Made by a program: the position numbers and the translations under genes
In this document: positions 34,374 through 44,430 of the stretch, in pieces
Position numbering within the stretch: position 1 is the first letter of the stretch
How the letters are laid out: each line of letters starts with the position of its first letter
Origin: Streptomyces sp. NBC_01707
Lineage (GTDB): Bacteria; Actinomycetota; Actinomycetes; Streptomycetales; Streptomycetaceae
Assembly (NCBI RefSeq): GCF_041438805.1
Contig: NZ_CP109190.1
Location: 5,208,001 to 5,272,000 of the forward strand
DNA length: 64,000 nt
Reading direction: 5' to 3'
The notes under the pieces: model-generated
The model's input: only the letters and a program-made list of their open reading frames with translations
Databases searched by the model: none
What the model was told of the DNA's origin: nothing

Positions 34374-35744
34374 TCAATGCCTCGTCCTGCGACGTCGGCC
34401 CTTTCCGTTCCGTGCGGGTGCCGAAGCTCCGGCTTCCGCGCCGAGCCCTGTGCGGTCCGCGGAGACGACCAGCGCCGCCAGCACCGTCGTCACCGGCACC
34501 GAGGCGACCAGTCCGATCGACCCGACCAGCGTTCGTACGATCTCCTCCGCCACGAGTTCGCTGTTGGCCACCGTGCCCACACTGCTCTGCGCGATCGAGA
34601 ACAGCAGCAGCAGGGGAAGCGCGGCGCCGGCGTAGGCGAGCACCAGCGTGTTGACCACTGAGGCGATGTGGTCGCGACCGATCCTGATACCTGCCCGGTA
34701 CAGCTTGCGTGCGCCCATCGTCGGGTCCGCCTGGTGCAGCTCCCAGACCGCCGATGTCTGGGTGACCGTCACATCGTCCAGCACGCCGAGCGAGCCGATG
34801 ATGACACCGGCCAGCAGCAGGCCGCTCATGTCGATGTGGGGGTACAGGCCGTGGATGAGGCCGGTGCTGTCGTCGGTGTTGCCGGTCAGGCTTGCCCAGC
34901 CGATGAAGAGCGACCCGAGCAGCCCGATCAGCAGCAGCGAGATCAGCGTGCCGATGACCGCGACCGAGGTGCGGGCGGTCGGCCCATGGCACATGTAGAG
35001 CGCGATCAGCATGATCGCGCTGGCCCCGACGACCGCGACCAGCAGCGGATTCGAACCCTGCAGGATCGCGGGGAGGACGAACAGGGTCAGCACGGCGAAC
35101 GACACGGCGAGCGCGATCAGCGCCATCACCCCGCGCAGCCTGCCCACCACGACCACTGCGAGAGCGAAGATTCCGGCCAGCACAGCCATCGGGAACTTCC
35201 GGTCCACATCCGTCACGGAGTACTGAAGGTCATGGGGCGCGTCGGGGGCGTACGCGACGATCACGCCCTGTCCCTCGTGCAACTGCCGTGGCGCGTCGGG
35301 CTGGACGATCTCGACGAAGGTCCTTCCCTTGTCGTGGCCGGTCGTCACCTGGATCGTGGCCTTTTCGCACAGCCCCGGCTGCCGGCCGGGAGTGGCGTTC
35401 CCCGACGGCGTGGTGGTGCTGCCGGTGGCCGGGGCCTGCGCGGCGTTCACGTCCTTGCAGTCGACCTTTTCCACGTTCGCCACCGTGGCCTGCTGGGTCT
35501 GCCGGTCGAAGCCGACGCCGGTGCGCTCGTGTGCGGGCGCGCCGCCCGGCCAGAGCACCACCAGACCGACCACCACGGCGGTGGTGAACGGGATCAGAAC
35601 GGCCGCGATGACCTTGCGCAGGTGTTTCGAGACCGGTGCGGCAGGCCCGTGGCTGTGCGAGTGACCATGCTGGTGGTCCTGCGATCCGGAGTCATTTCGA
35701 GGGGACGTCACCGGGGGATCATCGCAAGAAGCGAAGGGGCCCAC
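34374..35744 (-). CDS. YibE/F family membrane protein
   Basis: A 456-residue protein: His-rich cytoplasmic start (QDHQHGHSHSHG), one membrane segment (about 44-66), and an extracytoplasmic domain of about 110 residues with cysteines. Seven or eight clustered helices of the YibE/F family follow (MALIALAVSFAVLTLFVLPAIL, IGSLGVLDDVTVTQTSAVWEL, LVLAYAGAALPLLLLFSI). The tail is basic. The function is unknown; a transporter-like role is suspected. The His-rich tip may bind metal. GTG 35744 has CGAGG 11 nt upstream; GTG 35711 is an alternative. It is divergent from thiC. Confidence 0.83.
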   Translation of the reverse strand: MGPFASCDDPPVTSPRNDSGSQDHQHGHSHSHGPAAPVSKHLRKVIAAVLIPFTTAVVVGLVVLWPGGAPAHERTGVGFDRQTQQATVANVEKVDCKDVNAAQAPATGSTTTPSGNATPGRQPGLCEKATIQVTTGHDKGRTFVEIVQPDAPRQLHEGQGVIVAYAPDAPHDLQYSVTDVDRKFPMAVLAGIFALAVVVVGRLRGVMALIALAVSFAVLTLFVLPAILQGSNPLLVAVVGASAIMLIALYMCHGPTARTSVAVIGTLISLLLIGLLGSLFIGWASLTGNTDDSTGLIHGLYPHIDMSGLLLAGVIIGSLGVLDDVTVTQTSAVWELHQADPTMGARKLYRAGIRIGRDHIASVVNTLVLAYAGAALPLLLLFSIAQSSVGTVANSELVAEEIVRTLVGSIGLVASVPVTTVLAALVVSADRTGLGAEAGASAPARNGKGRRRRTRH

Positions 35745-35788
35745 TGTTCAGTACGCCTCGAAGGGCGCTAGCTTGATGTCACCTTTGT

Positions 35789-37717
<1,929 letters not shown>

Positions 37718-37727
37718 CCCGGCCGCC

Positions 37728-38810
37728 TCAGCGGAGGGGGGCCCGCCAGGCCACCAGCCCCGGCCGGCCCGCCTCCGCGAAACCCACCGCGAACGGCTTG
37801 TCGCCGTCGTCCGTCACCAGGTGGATGCTGCACTCCGTCACGCTGTCGCCCGGCGGGATCGTCCGCGCGACCCAGTCGGAAGGACAGCCGGGGATTTTCG
37901 TGTCGACGACGAAGGGGGTCTTTCCCTGTATCTGCCGACCGCCCTCGGTGAGCAGGCGGACGCGGTTGGCCTGATCGGCGTAGAGGTCTTTCGGGCCGGG
38001 GTTGGTGTAGGTGACCGACACGTAGTACGGGATGCCGCGCCGCTCGTTCCCGTTGAGGCCGAGGTCCAGGCCCGCGAGGTCGGTCGCGCTGCCCCGGCGT
38101 ACGGACACCAGCGTGGCGGGCAGTTCGAGTACGCCGTCCTCGCGGGCGTCCCATCGGACGCGGACGACTTCGCCCGGCTCCGCCAGCCCGGCGGACGCCG
38201 CCTCGAGGCCGCCCTCGACGCGCCAGGTGGCGACCGCGCCGCCCTCGTCGAGGTAGCCGTCGGCGTTGTGCGTCAGCGACAGCACGCCCACGCCCTTGGG
38301 CAGTGCGTAGGTCACGCAGGTGTTGTACGAGTCGCCGGGTGCCAGCGTCTTCGGCGCGGTGTCCGCGCAGGGCAGGTCGACCCCGCCTGGCCTGCCGCCG
38401 CTGACGTAGACCTTCTCCCCGCGCGCCCAGTCGGTGCCGTTCAGGGCGAAGTTGCTGTCCACCATGTAGGCAGCGGGGATCCTCTTCCGACCGGTGTTGG
38501 TGACTTCGAAGCTGAGGTAGTGGGGGACCATGCCTTTCAGCTCTTCGTCCGCCCGCGCCCCCCGCATGTCCTCCTCCGAGCCCCGGACCAGGCTCTTGAC
38601 CGTGATCCTGACCTTGTACGACCGGTGGTCGGCGTCCGTGTGGACGACGTCCCGTGCGCCCGTCCGCACCGGCAGGTCCGTCCAGGAGGCAGGCCTCTCC
38701 GCGGCTCGCTCCACGGCCCCGCCCGTACCCTGTTCCCCCGCGCACCCGGCGAGGAGGGGTATCGCCGCCGCGCCCATGGCGGCCTTCTTGACGTATCTGG
38801 ACAGGCGCAT
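37728..38810 (-). CDS. Putative lipoprotein, unknown function
   Basis: A 360-residue exported protein. Signal peptide MRLSRYVKKAAMGAAAIPLLAGC ends in a lipobox (LLAGC, lipidated C23). Two beta-rich repeats in the mature part each have the pattern ...Y(Y/L)(S/V)FEVTNTG / YYVSVTYTNPG and a proline-rich PGDS motif near a cysteine (PCADTAPKTLAPGDSYNTC; GCPSDWVARTIPPGDSVTEC). This suggests a duplicated immunoglobulin-like domain with disulfides. ATG 38810 is supported by AAGGGAAG upstream. It is convergent with thiC, 10 bp apart. I do not recognise a function. Confidence 0.78.
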   Translation of the reverse strand: MRLSRYVKKAAMGAAAIPLLAGCAGEQGTGGAVERAAERPASWTDLPVRTGARDVVHTDADHRSYKVRITVKSLVRGSEEDMRGARADEELKGMVPHYLSFEVTNTGRKRIPAAYMVDSNFALNGTDWARGEKVYVSGGRPGGVDLPCADTAPKTLAPGDSYNTCVTYALPKGVGVLSLTHNADGYLDEGGAVATWRVEGGLEAASAGLAEPGEVVRVRWDAREDGVLELPATLVSVRRGSATDLAGLDLGLNGNERRGIPYYVSVTYTNPGPKDLYADQANRVRLLTEGGRQIQGKTPFVVDTKIPGCPSDWVARTIPPGDSVTECSIHLVTDDGDKPFAVGFAEAGRPGLVAWRAPLR

Positions 38811-39089
38811 GGACTTCCCTTGCCGCACGATGATCCGGATCCGCCGGAGGACTGACGCATCGTAGGACGTCACACCGGGGGCGGAGGCGGCGGGTGGAGG
38901 GCCCGCGGTGCGGTTGCTGTCGCTTCCGGCGCTCAGCGGGAGTCCGGCCGAGCCGCAGGACCACGAGACGGGTCACTTTGCGCGCTCGACGCCGCCACGC
39001 TCGTACGGCCCCCACCGGAGGAGGCGCTCGAGACCGGAGAGGCCCCCGCGTGCTGAGCTGCGACCTCGCGCGCAGCTCGGGGCCGGTGC

Positions 39090-39234
39090 ATGCCGCCCTT
39101 CTGCTCGATGAAGATTCCCAGGACGTCCGGCGTGAGCACGGCGGTTCGCAGTCGGAGATGAGGCCGGCATGGCGGAGAAGGCCAAGGAGTTCGCGGCTGC
39201 AGGCAACCGCGTCCATCTGCCGATAGCGGACTGA
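39090..39234 (+). pseudogene. Decayed thiC 3'-end remnant
   Basis: Two blocks match the end of thiC in different reading frames. FCSMKI (TTCTGCTCGATGAAGAT near 39100) corresponds to the last cysteine of the ThiC cluster motif. [18 protein letters not shown] (from about 39168) followed by HLPIAD and TGA at 39232-39234 corresponds to Thi[25 protein letters not shown]. The first two cluster cysteines and all upstream sequence are missing, and a frameshift separates the blocks. The intact gene ends 1.4 kb upstream on the same strand. Confidence 0.75.
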
Positions 39235-39319
39235 TACCGAGGCATTCCGTGTGAGCAGTTGGGGGTGGCTCTCCTGGCGCCCCCACCCTGACGACGCCGT
39301 CGCTCACGGGAGCGGACCA

Positions 39320-39352
39320 GGGGCGTCCGGCCCTTCGACCTCCGGACACCCC
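39320..39352 (-). terminator. Hairpin terminator after the 274-residue membrane protein gene
   Basis: GGGGCGTCCGG (39320-39330) pairs with CCGGACACCCC (39342-39352), with one mismatch and an 11-nt loop, 20 bp past the stop at 39373. Confidence 0.65.
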
Positions 39353-39372
39353 TCGGTGGCCGGAGCGGCCGG

Positions 39373-40197
39373 TCAGTCCAGCTCGTGCTCCGGGCCTCCG
39401 AAGTCCGGGCTGGTGAAGTCGGGGCTGGTGAACGACGGGCGGGGTCCCGCCGCCGGGCCCTCTTCCGGGCCCGAGAAGTCCGGCCTGGAGTAGCCGATCT
39501 TCGGGATGCGATTGGCCGAACGGTGCGGTGTACGTGAGGCGGGGCCGGCTGTCGGATCGGCGAGCGCATCCCGTAGGAACGGCAGGATGCCCCGCTCCAG
39601 CAGCGCATGGCGCCAGGCCTCTCTGGCGCGCGCCACGTCCTCCGGCAGTTCGTCCTCGGTGTCCTCGGCCGGCAGCGACGTCGAGCCGTTGCGCAGCGCC
39701 GTGGTGAGCAGTCCGATGGCAGCGGCCAGTATCGCTGCCGCCATGACCGCCGCGAAGAACCAGCCGGCGGTGACCATGGTGTCGGCGAACGACGGCGGCT
39801 TGCTGAGCATCTTCAGGATGTAGCCGACCAGCAGGAAGATCAGCGCGGCGGTTCCCGCGAGCATCGGGGCCAGGACGGTGACGACCGCCCCTATGCCCGC
39901 GCCCGGCCGGTCCGGATCGTCCGCTTCGGATCCGAGGCCCGAGCCTTGGGCCGAGTCGGCGGCCGGTCCGCGCAGCTCTTCGCGGACCTTCACGTAGTGG
40001 TCGTACTCGGTGGCCGCCGCCGCGGTGATCAGAGCCGTGGCGTTCAGTGCCATGGTGCGCAGCTGCTCCGTGTTGAGCCGTTCGCCGACTCCGGCCAGGT
40101 CCGGTCGTTCGTGAGCGTGGCGTAGCGCATCGCCGAGGATCCGCTCGTACTCGGGTCGGTCCTCGGCCAGCAGGTGCGGAGCGCTGTTCATGTGCAT
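39373..40197 (-). CDS. Two-helix membrane protein, unknown function
   Basis: A 274-residue protein. The helical N-terminal half (EYERILGDALRHAHERPDLAGVG...EYDHYVKVREELRG) is followed by two membrane helices near 100-126 (GAVVTVLAPMLAGTAALIFLLVGYIL) and 140-165 (GWFFAAVMAAAILAAAIGLLTTAL). A helical EAWRHALLERGILPFLRDAL segment and a low-complexity tail with PDFSGPE / SPDFTSPDFGGPE repeats follow. The tail repeats suggest a flexible cytoplasmic arm. ATG 40197 has GGAG 8 nt upstream; ATG 40191 is in frame. No function is recognised. Confidence 0.78.
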   Translation of the reverse strand: MHMNSAPHLLAEDRPEYERILGDALRHAHERPDLAGVGERLNTEQLRTMALNATALITAAAATEYDHYVKVREELRGPAADSAQGSGLGSEADDPDRPGAGIGAVVTVLAPMLAGTAALIFLLVGYILKMLSKPPSFADTMVTAGWFFAAVMAAAILAAAIGLLTTALRNGSTSLPAEDTEDELPEDVARAREAWRHALLERGILPFLRDALADPTAGPASRTPHRSANRIPKIGYSRPDFSGPEEGPAAGPRPSFTSPDFTSPDFGGPEHELD

Positions 40198-40379
40198 CCC
40201 CCGATGCTCCGTTGGGCCTGAGTACCCGCTTGGACCGGGCAGTTGGGCGGAAACGGAGGAGAGCCTGCTACTGATAGGCCGATGGTAGAGCGCCCACGGC
40301 ACGGGGTGACAGGGGGTTTCCGTAAATAGGCCCAGTGGTCGGCGTGGTCAGGTCGTGGATGCGTCTTCCCCGAAGACCG

Positions 40380-41435
40380 TCAGTCATGCAACGGCAGTCG
40401 GACGACCAGCAGCTTTCCGGCCATGGTCACGCCGCCGTCCATGGCGATGGCGAGCCCGTCTGCGTACACGTGCGGGCCGTCCACCACGGGGCCGGCGCTG
40501 TCTTCGCCGTCCTCCGAGCCGACCTCGCCGAGCAGATACGGAATGGGGCTGTGACCATGGACGATGCGCTGTCCGCCGTACGCACCCATCAGCTCCTGGA
40601 CGGCCTGCGAGCCCCCCTCGTCGCGGAAGGCGAACCGCCTGGTGAGCTTACGGAACAGGTCCCAGCACTCGTCGGCGTCGTTACGCGTGAGAATGGCGTG
40701 CACGGTCTCGTTGACGTCTTCGATGGTGGAACCGTAGTCGAGGTACGCCGTCGTGTCGGAGTGCATCAGAAGGTGCCCGTCCTCCTCGACGACCGCGTCG
40801 AGACGGGACATCCACTGGAGATGGACGTCCTGGAGCCGCTCCATGTCGGTCTTCTGGCCGCCGTTGAGCAGCCAGGCGGCCTGGAAGGTGGCGGTGCCCG
40901 CGCCGGAGTTGACCGGCGTGTCGGCGAACCGCTTGGCGCCGATGAGGAGCAGTTCGTGGTTGCCCATCAGGGCCTTGCAGTAGCCGCCCGCGGCCGCGGC
41001 CTCGGCGGACAGACGCATGACCAGGTCGATGACGCCGATGCCGTCCGGACCGCGGTCGGTGAAGTCGCCGAGGAACCAGAGCCGGGCGTTGCCCGCGGCC
41101 CAGGCGCCCTCGGCGTCGATGAGGCCCTGTGCCATGAGGGCGTCGCGGAGCTCGTCCAGGTACCCGTGGACGTCGCCGACCACGTAGAGCGGTCCGAGAC
41201 CCTGGTCCGTGGCGGGCCGCGGATCCGGGACGGCCTGCACCTGGAGGGTGTCACCGCGGTTGATCACGGGAAGATCGCGCGCGGTGGGCGTGTACCCCTC
41301 CGGCTCGTCGCCCGGAACGACGCTGCCGGGATGCGGCGCCGCGGGCGGCGCCGGAGTCTGCGCATAGGGCGGCACACGGAAGTCACGCAACGTCGCCGTC
41401 CGCTCCACGGGTTCCTGACCGGCCCCCTGTGTCAT
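40380..41435 (-). CDS. Calcineurin-like metallophosphatase
   Basis: A 351-residue phosphoesterase with metal-site motifs GDVHG (87-91), GDFTDRG (123-129), GNHE (158-161) and a C-terminal GHSP (IVHGHSPIP). This is the ApaH/PrpE-like layout of protein phosphatases and Ap4A hydrolases. The first 85 residues are Pro-rich and probably disordered, an addition to the usual core. The substrate may be phosphoprotein or a dinucleotide. ATG 41435 follows GGAGGGG. The LacI gene lies 173 bp upstream on the same strand. Confidence 0.88.
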   Translation of the reverse strand: MTQGAGQEPVERTATLRDFRVPPYAQTPAPPAAPHPGSVVPGDEPEGYTPTARDLPVINRGDTLQVQAVPDPRPATDQGLGPLYVVGDVHGYLDELRDALMAQGLIDAEGAWAAGNARLWFLGDFTDRGPDGIGVIDLVMRLSAEAAAAGGYCKALMGNHELLLIGAKRFADTPVNSGAGTATFQAAWLLNGGQKTDMERLQDVHLQWMSRLDAVVEEDGHLLMHSDTTAYLDYGSTIEDVNETVHAILTRNDADECWDLFRKLTRRFAFRDEGGSQAVQELMGAYGGQRIVHGHSPIPYLLGEVGSEDGEDSAGPVVDGPHVYADGLAIAMDGGVTMAGKLLVVRLPLHD

Positions 41436-41608
41436 CGACCCCTCCACCACCGTCGCGCCGCCGTACACCTGACGGGCCCAGCTGGTCGGGGTGGTCCGCG
41501 GTGTCGTGCGCCCATCATAGGAATGCGGATCGTGCAGTGTGATGCACCAGGGGTGGTGAATCCGGGCGCACGACAGGTTCACCGGTCGATTGGTCCTAAT
41601 TGGCCTGA

Positions 41609-42721
41609 TCAGTCCCTGGACGGGGATCGAGGCGCGCTGACCGTGGTACGGGGCGGACGGCGTTGCGAGGACGTCCGGACGATGAGTTCGGTCGGTATCA
41701 CCCGCTCCACCGGACCGTCCTGGTCGACACCTTCGATCGCATCGATGAGGAGCTGGACGACCGCTGTGCCGATTTGGCGCGGCTTGAGTGAGAGCGTGGT
41801 GATGGGGGGCTCGGTCGTCGCGTACACGGTGGACTCGCTGCAGCAGACCAGCAGCAGATCCTCGGGGACGCGCAACCCGTACCGGCGCGCGGCCGCCAGC
41901 AGATCGGTGCCGTTGGGGTCGAAGAGCCCGTATACGGCGTCGGGCCGGTCCGGGCGGGCGAGGAGCCGGTCGGCGGCCACCGCCCCCGCGCACGGGTCGT
42001 GGGCGGGATAGGACTCGTACACCGGATCCTGGCCCACGCGCTCGCACCAGTGGAGGTACGCGGTGGTGGAGAGACGGGTGTACGTGTCGGTGGTGGTGCC
42101 GGTGAGCAGGCCGATCCGACGGGCCCCGGCGGCGGCGAGATGGTCGAGGAGGTCGAGCACCGCGGCCCGGTGGTCGTTGTCCACCCACGCGGTGACCGGC
42201 AGGCTCCCGGCGGGGCGGCCGTCCGAGACGACGGGCAGCCCCTGGCGGACGAGTTCGGTGACGACCGGGTCCTGGTCGGAGGGGTCGATGACGACGGTGC
42301 CGTCGAGGGCGACGTTCGACCAGACGTCGTGGCGTGAGGTGGCGGGGAGGATGACGAGGGCGTAGCCGCGGGCGAGCGCGGCGGAGGTGGCCGCTCTGGC
42401 CATCTCGGCGAAGTAGGCGAATTCGGTGAAGGTGAAAGGTTCATCCCCGTACGTCGTCACGGTCAGGCCGATGAGGCCGGACTTGCCGGTACGGAGGGTT
42501 CGGGCCGCGGCGGACGGGCGGTAGCCCAGGCGCTCGGCGACCTCGCGGACATGGCTGCGGGTGGCGTCCGGGAGCCGTCCCTTGCCGTTGAGCGCGTCGG
42601 AGACGGTCGTGATGGAGACCCCGGCGGCGGCGGCCACATCCCGGATTCCCGCTCGTCCCTGCCGGCCGCCGCGCCGGGGGGTCTCCGTCCGGCTCACCTG
42701 GTGCTTCCCTGCTGCTGTCAT
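41609..42721 (-). CDS. LacI family transcriptional regulator
   Basis: A 370-residue repressor with DNA-binding headpiece IRDVAAAAGVSITTVSDALNGKGRL (about 26-50), a hinge helix (RPSAAARTLRTG), and a periplasmic-binding-like sugar domain. The C-terminal TTLSLKPRQIGTAVVQLLIDAIEG is typical of the family. The target is unknown. The palindrome CCTTGC-AAA-GCAAGG (42817-42831), 96 bp upstream, is a candidate operator. It is divergent from the HisC-like gene. Confidence 0.9.
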   Translation of the reverse strand: MTAAGKHQVSRTETPRRGGRQGRAGIRDVAAAAGVSITTVSDALNGKGRLPDATRSHVREVAERLGYRPSAAARTLRTGKSGLIGLTVTTYGDEPFTFTEFAYFAEMARAATSAALARGYALVILPATSRHDVWSNVALDGTVVIDPSDQDPVVTELVRQGLPVVSDGRPAGSLPVTAWVDNDHRAAVLDLLDHLAAAGARRIGLLTGTTTDTYTRLSTTAYLHWCERVGQDPVYESYPAHDPCAGAVAADRLLARPDRPDAVYGLFDPNGTDLLAAARRYGLRVPEDLLLVCCSESTVYATTEPPITTLSLKPRQIGTAVVQLLIDAIEGVDQDGPVERVIPTELIVRTSSQRRPPRTTVSAPRSPSRD

Positions 42722-43088
42722 GGCGAGCCGATAGTAGGGCTCGGGCGGGCGGTTGGGCCGGTCGCATATTCACGCATCGACAGGCACGTTTTTGCATGAT
42801 CGTTTGGTGTCAAATGCCTTGCAAAGCAAGGGCGTTGATGGGATCGATCGTAGGGTGTGATGTGTCGATGAGGATGGGCCTGCTAAGTGGTCCATGTTTC
42901 GAAGAGGTCTCAACTCACCTCTTCGGGGGATGCGCGCCACGGAGTGAGCCACCGGCGCACGCCGGGATGAGGGACGCTCCCCCATTCCCGGCCCACCGGA
43001 CGATTCCTCCGCTCGCCCATTCGCACCGGCGCCCAATCCTCATAAGGTGAGCAGTATTGATGTGTACGACGGTCGAGGAGGACCTGCG
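42722..43088. other. 367-bp divergent gap, LacI / HisC-like
   Basis: No supported gene. It holds the palindrome at 42817-42831. An open frame from 42796 is Cys/Pro/Arg-rich without family likeness and is treated as noise. Confidence 0.4.
42817..42831. promoter_or_regulatory. Perfect 6-3-6 palindrome, candidate LacI operator
   Basis: CCTTGC (42817-42822), AAA, GCAAGG (42826-42831). The centre TTGCAAAGCAA resembles LacI-family operators, though a CG centre would be more typical. Confidence 0.4.
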
Positions 43089-44168
43089 GTGAGCGAGACG
43101 AGCCCCAAGCTGCGTGCCGAACTGGACGGCGTCCCCGCCTATGTGCCGGGCAGGCCGGCGGCGGCCGACGGGCCGCTCGCGTTCAAGCTGTCCTCCAACG
43201 AGAACCCGTATCCGCCGCTGCCCGGCGTGATGGAGTCCGCCCTGGCCGCGGCCGCGAACTTCAACCGCTACCCGGACATGGCCTGCACCGGTCTGATGAA
43301 CGAGCTGGCCGACCGGTTCGGCGTGCCCGTGTCGCATCTCGCCACCGGAACCGGCTCCGTCGGGGTGGCGCAGCAGCTGCTCCAGGCCACGTCGGGCCCG
43401 GGCGACGAGGTCATCTACGCCTGGCGTTCCTTCGAGGCGTACCCGATCATCACCCAGGTCAGCGGCGCGACCTCGGTGAAGGTGCCGCTGACCGACGGCG
43501 AGGTGCACGACCTCGACGCGATGGCGGACGCGATCACGGACCGCACTCGGATGATCTTCGTCTGCAACCCGAACAACCCGACCGGGACGGTGGTACGCAG
43601 GGCCGAGCTGGAGCGGTTCCTGGACCGGGTGCCGGGCGATGTGCTGGTGGTGCTCGACGAGGCGTACAAGGAGTTCATCCGCGATCTCGAGGTGCCGGAC
43701 GGCATAGAGATCTACCGGGACCGGCCCAATGTGGCGGTGTTGCGGACGTTCTCCAAGGCCTACGGTCTGGCCGGCCTGCGGGTCGGATTCGCGGTGGCCC
43801 ATGAGCCGGTGGCGGCCGCACTGCGCAAGACGGCGGTGCCGTTCGGGGTCAGTCAGCTGGCGCAGGACGCGGCGGTCGCCTCGCTGCGCGCCGAGGACGA
43901 GCTGCTCGGCCGGGTCGGCTCCCTGGTCTGCGAACGCATCCGGGTGCACAAGGCTCTGGTGAGCCAGGGCTGGACCGTTCCGGAGTCCCAGGCCAACTTC
44001 GTCTGGCTGCGTCTCGGCGACCGCACGCTGGACTTCGCCGGGGCGTGCGAGCGGGCCGGAGTCGTGGTGAGGCCGTTCGCGGGCGAGGGCGTGCGGGTCT
44101 CGATCGGCGAGGACGAGGCCAATGACGTCTTCCTGAGGGTGGCGGAGGCGTACCGCAAGGAGCTGTAA
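43089..44168 (+). CDS. Histidinol-phosphate aminotransferase-like enzyme
   Basis: A 359-residue fold-I PLP aminotransferase of the HisC/PatA group: [60 protein letters not shown], and PLP lysine K223 in [14 protein letters not shown]. It can convert histidinol phosphate or aromatic amino acids. Streptomyces have hisC in the histidine operon (recalled), so this is probably a paralogue with an aromatic aminotransferase role. GTG 43089 has GAGGAGG 7 nt upstream; the annotated frame extends further without need. A terminator follows. Confidence 0.88.
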   Translation: MSETSPKLRAELDGVPAYVPGRPAAADGPLAFKLSSNENPYPPLPGVMESALAAAANFNRYPDMACTGLMNELADRFGVPVSHLATGTGSVGVAQQLLQATSGPGDEVIYAWRSFEAYPIITQVSGATSVKVPLTDGEVHDLDAMADAITDRTRMIFVCNPNNPTGTVVRRAELERFLDRVPGDVLVVLDEAYKEFIRDLEVPDGIEIYRDRPNVAVLRTFSKAYGLAGLRVGFAVAHEPVAAALRKTAVPFGVSQLAQDAAVASLRAEDELLGRVGSLVCERIRVHKALVSQGWTVPESQANFVWLRLGDRTLDFAGACERAGVVVRPFAGEGVRVSIGEDEANDVFLRVAEAYRKEL

Positions 44169-44221
44169 ATCGAGATCGCGCTTGCCGCGACCAGTCGCGG
44201 CGCGGCGTCGCGCGTGCACCG

Positions 44222-44262
44222 GAAGGCCCCGTACCTCTCGTTCGTCGAGGTGCGGGGCCTTC
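44222..44262 (+). terminator. Hairpin terminator after the HisC-like gene
   Basis: GAAGGCCCCGTACCTC (44222-44237) pairs with GAGGTGCGGGGCCTTC (44247-44262); there is one T-G wobble in 16 pairs and a 9-nt loop. Confidence 0.82.
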
Positions 44263-44325
44263 GCGTGGGAGCGTCCCGATAGGGGGACCCCCCTCGAACA
44301 CTCCGAAAGCATGTGCGCCATAATT

Positions 44326-44353
44326 GCTTGTGAATGTGAACGCGTTCACAAGC
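44326..44353. promoter_or_regulatory. Rex operator upstream of cydA (nested palindromes)
   Basis: TGTGAACGCGTTCACA (44335-44350) is a perfect palindrome and matches the Streptomyces Rex operator consensus (TGTGAAC-N-GTTCACA type). Rex is the NADH/NAD+-sensing repressor of the cyd operon. A second inverted repeat, GCTTGTGAA (44326-44334) / TTCACAAGC (44345-44353), shares the right half-site. CATAAT just upstream (44319-44324) could be the -10, so Rex would block promoter clearance. It lies 80-105 bp before the cydA start. Confidence 0.9.
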
Positions 44354-44430
44354 GCGTCCCGTTCCTCCCGTGATCGGACGGTTAGTAGTGCGAACCTCCG
44401 CTCACTACGGCGACGTAAGGAGAAGACGAC

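Larger units (their letters stand above)
38811..39372. other. 562-bp gap holding the thiC remnant
   Basis: Apart from the decayed thiC fragment and the terminator at 39320 I see no supported gene. Open frames here lack starts with ribosome sites and protein-like composition. Confidence 0.5.

Noticed and set aside
42796..43050. 84-codon frame upstream of the HisC-like gene
   Set aside because: Low-quality composition, no ribosome site, covers the presumed promoter and operator.
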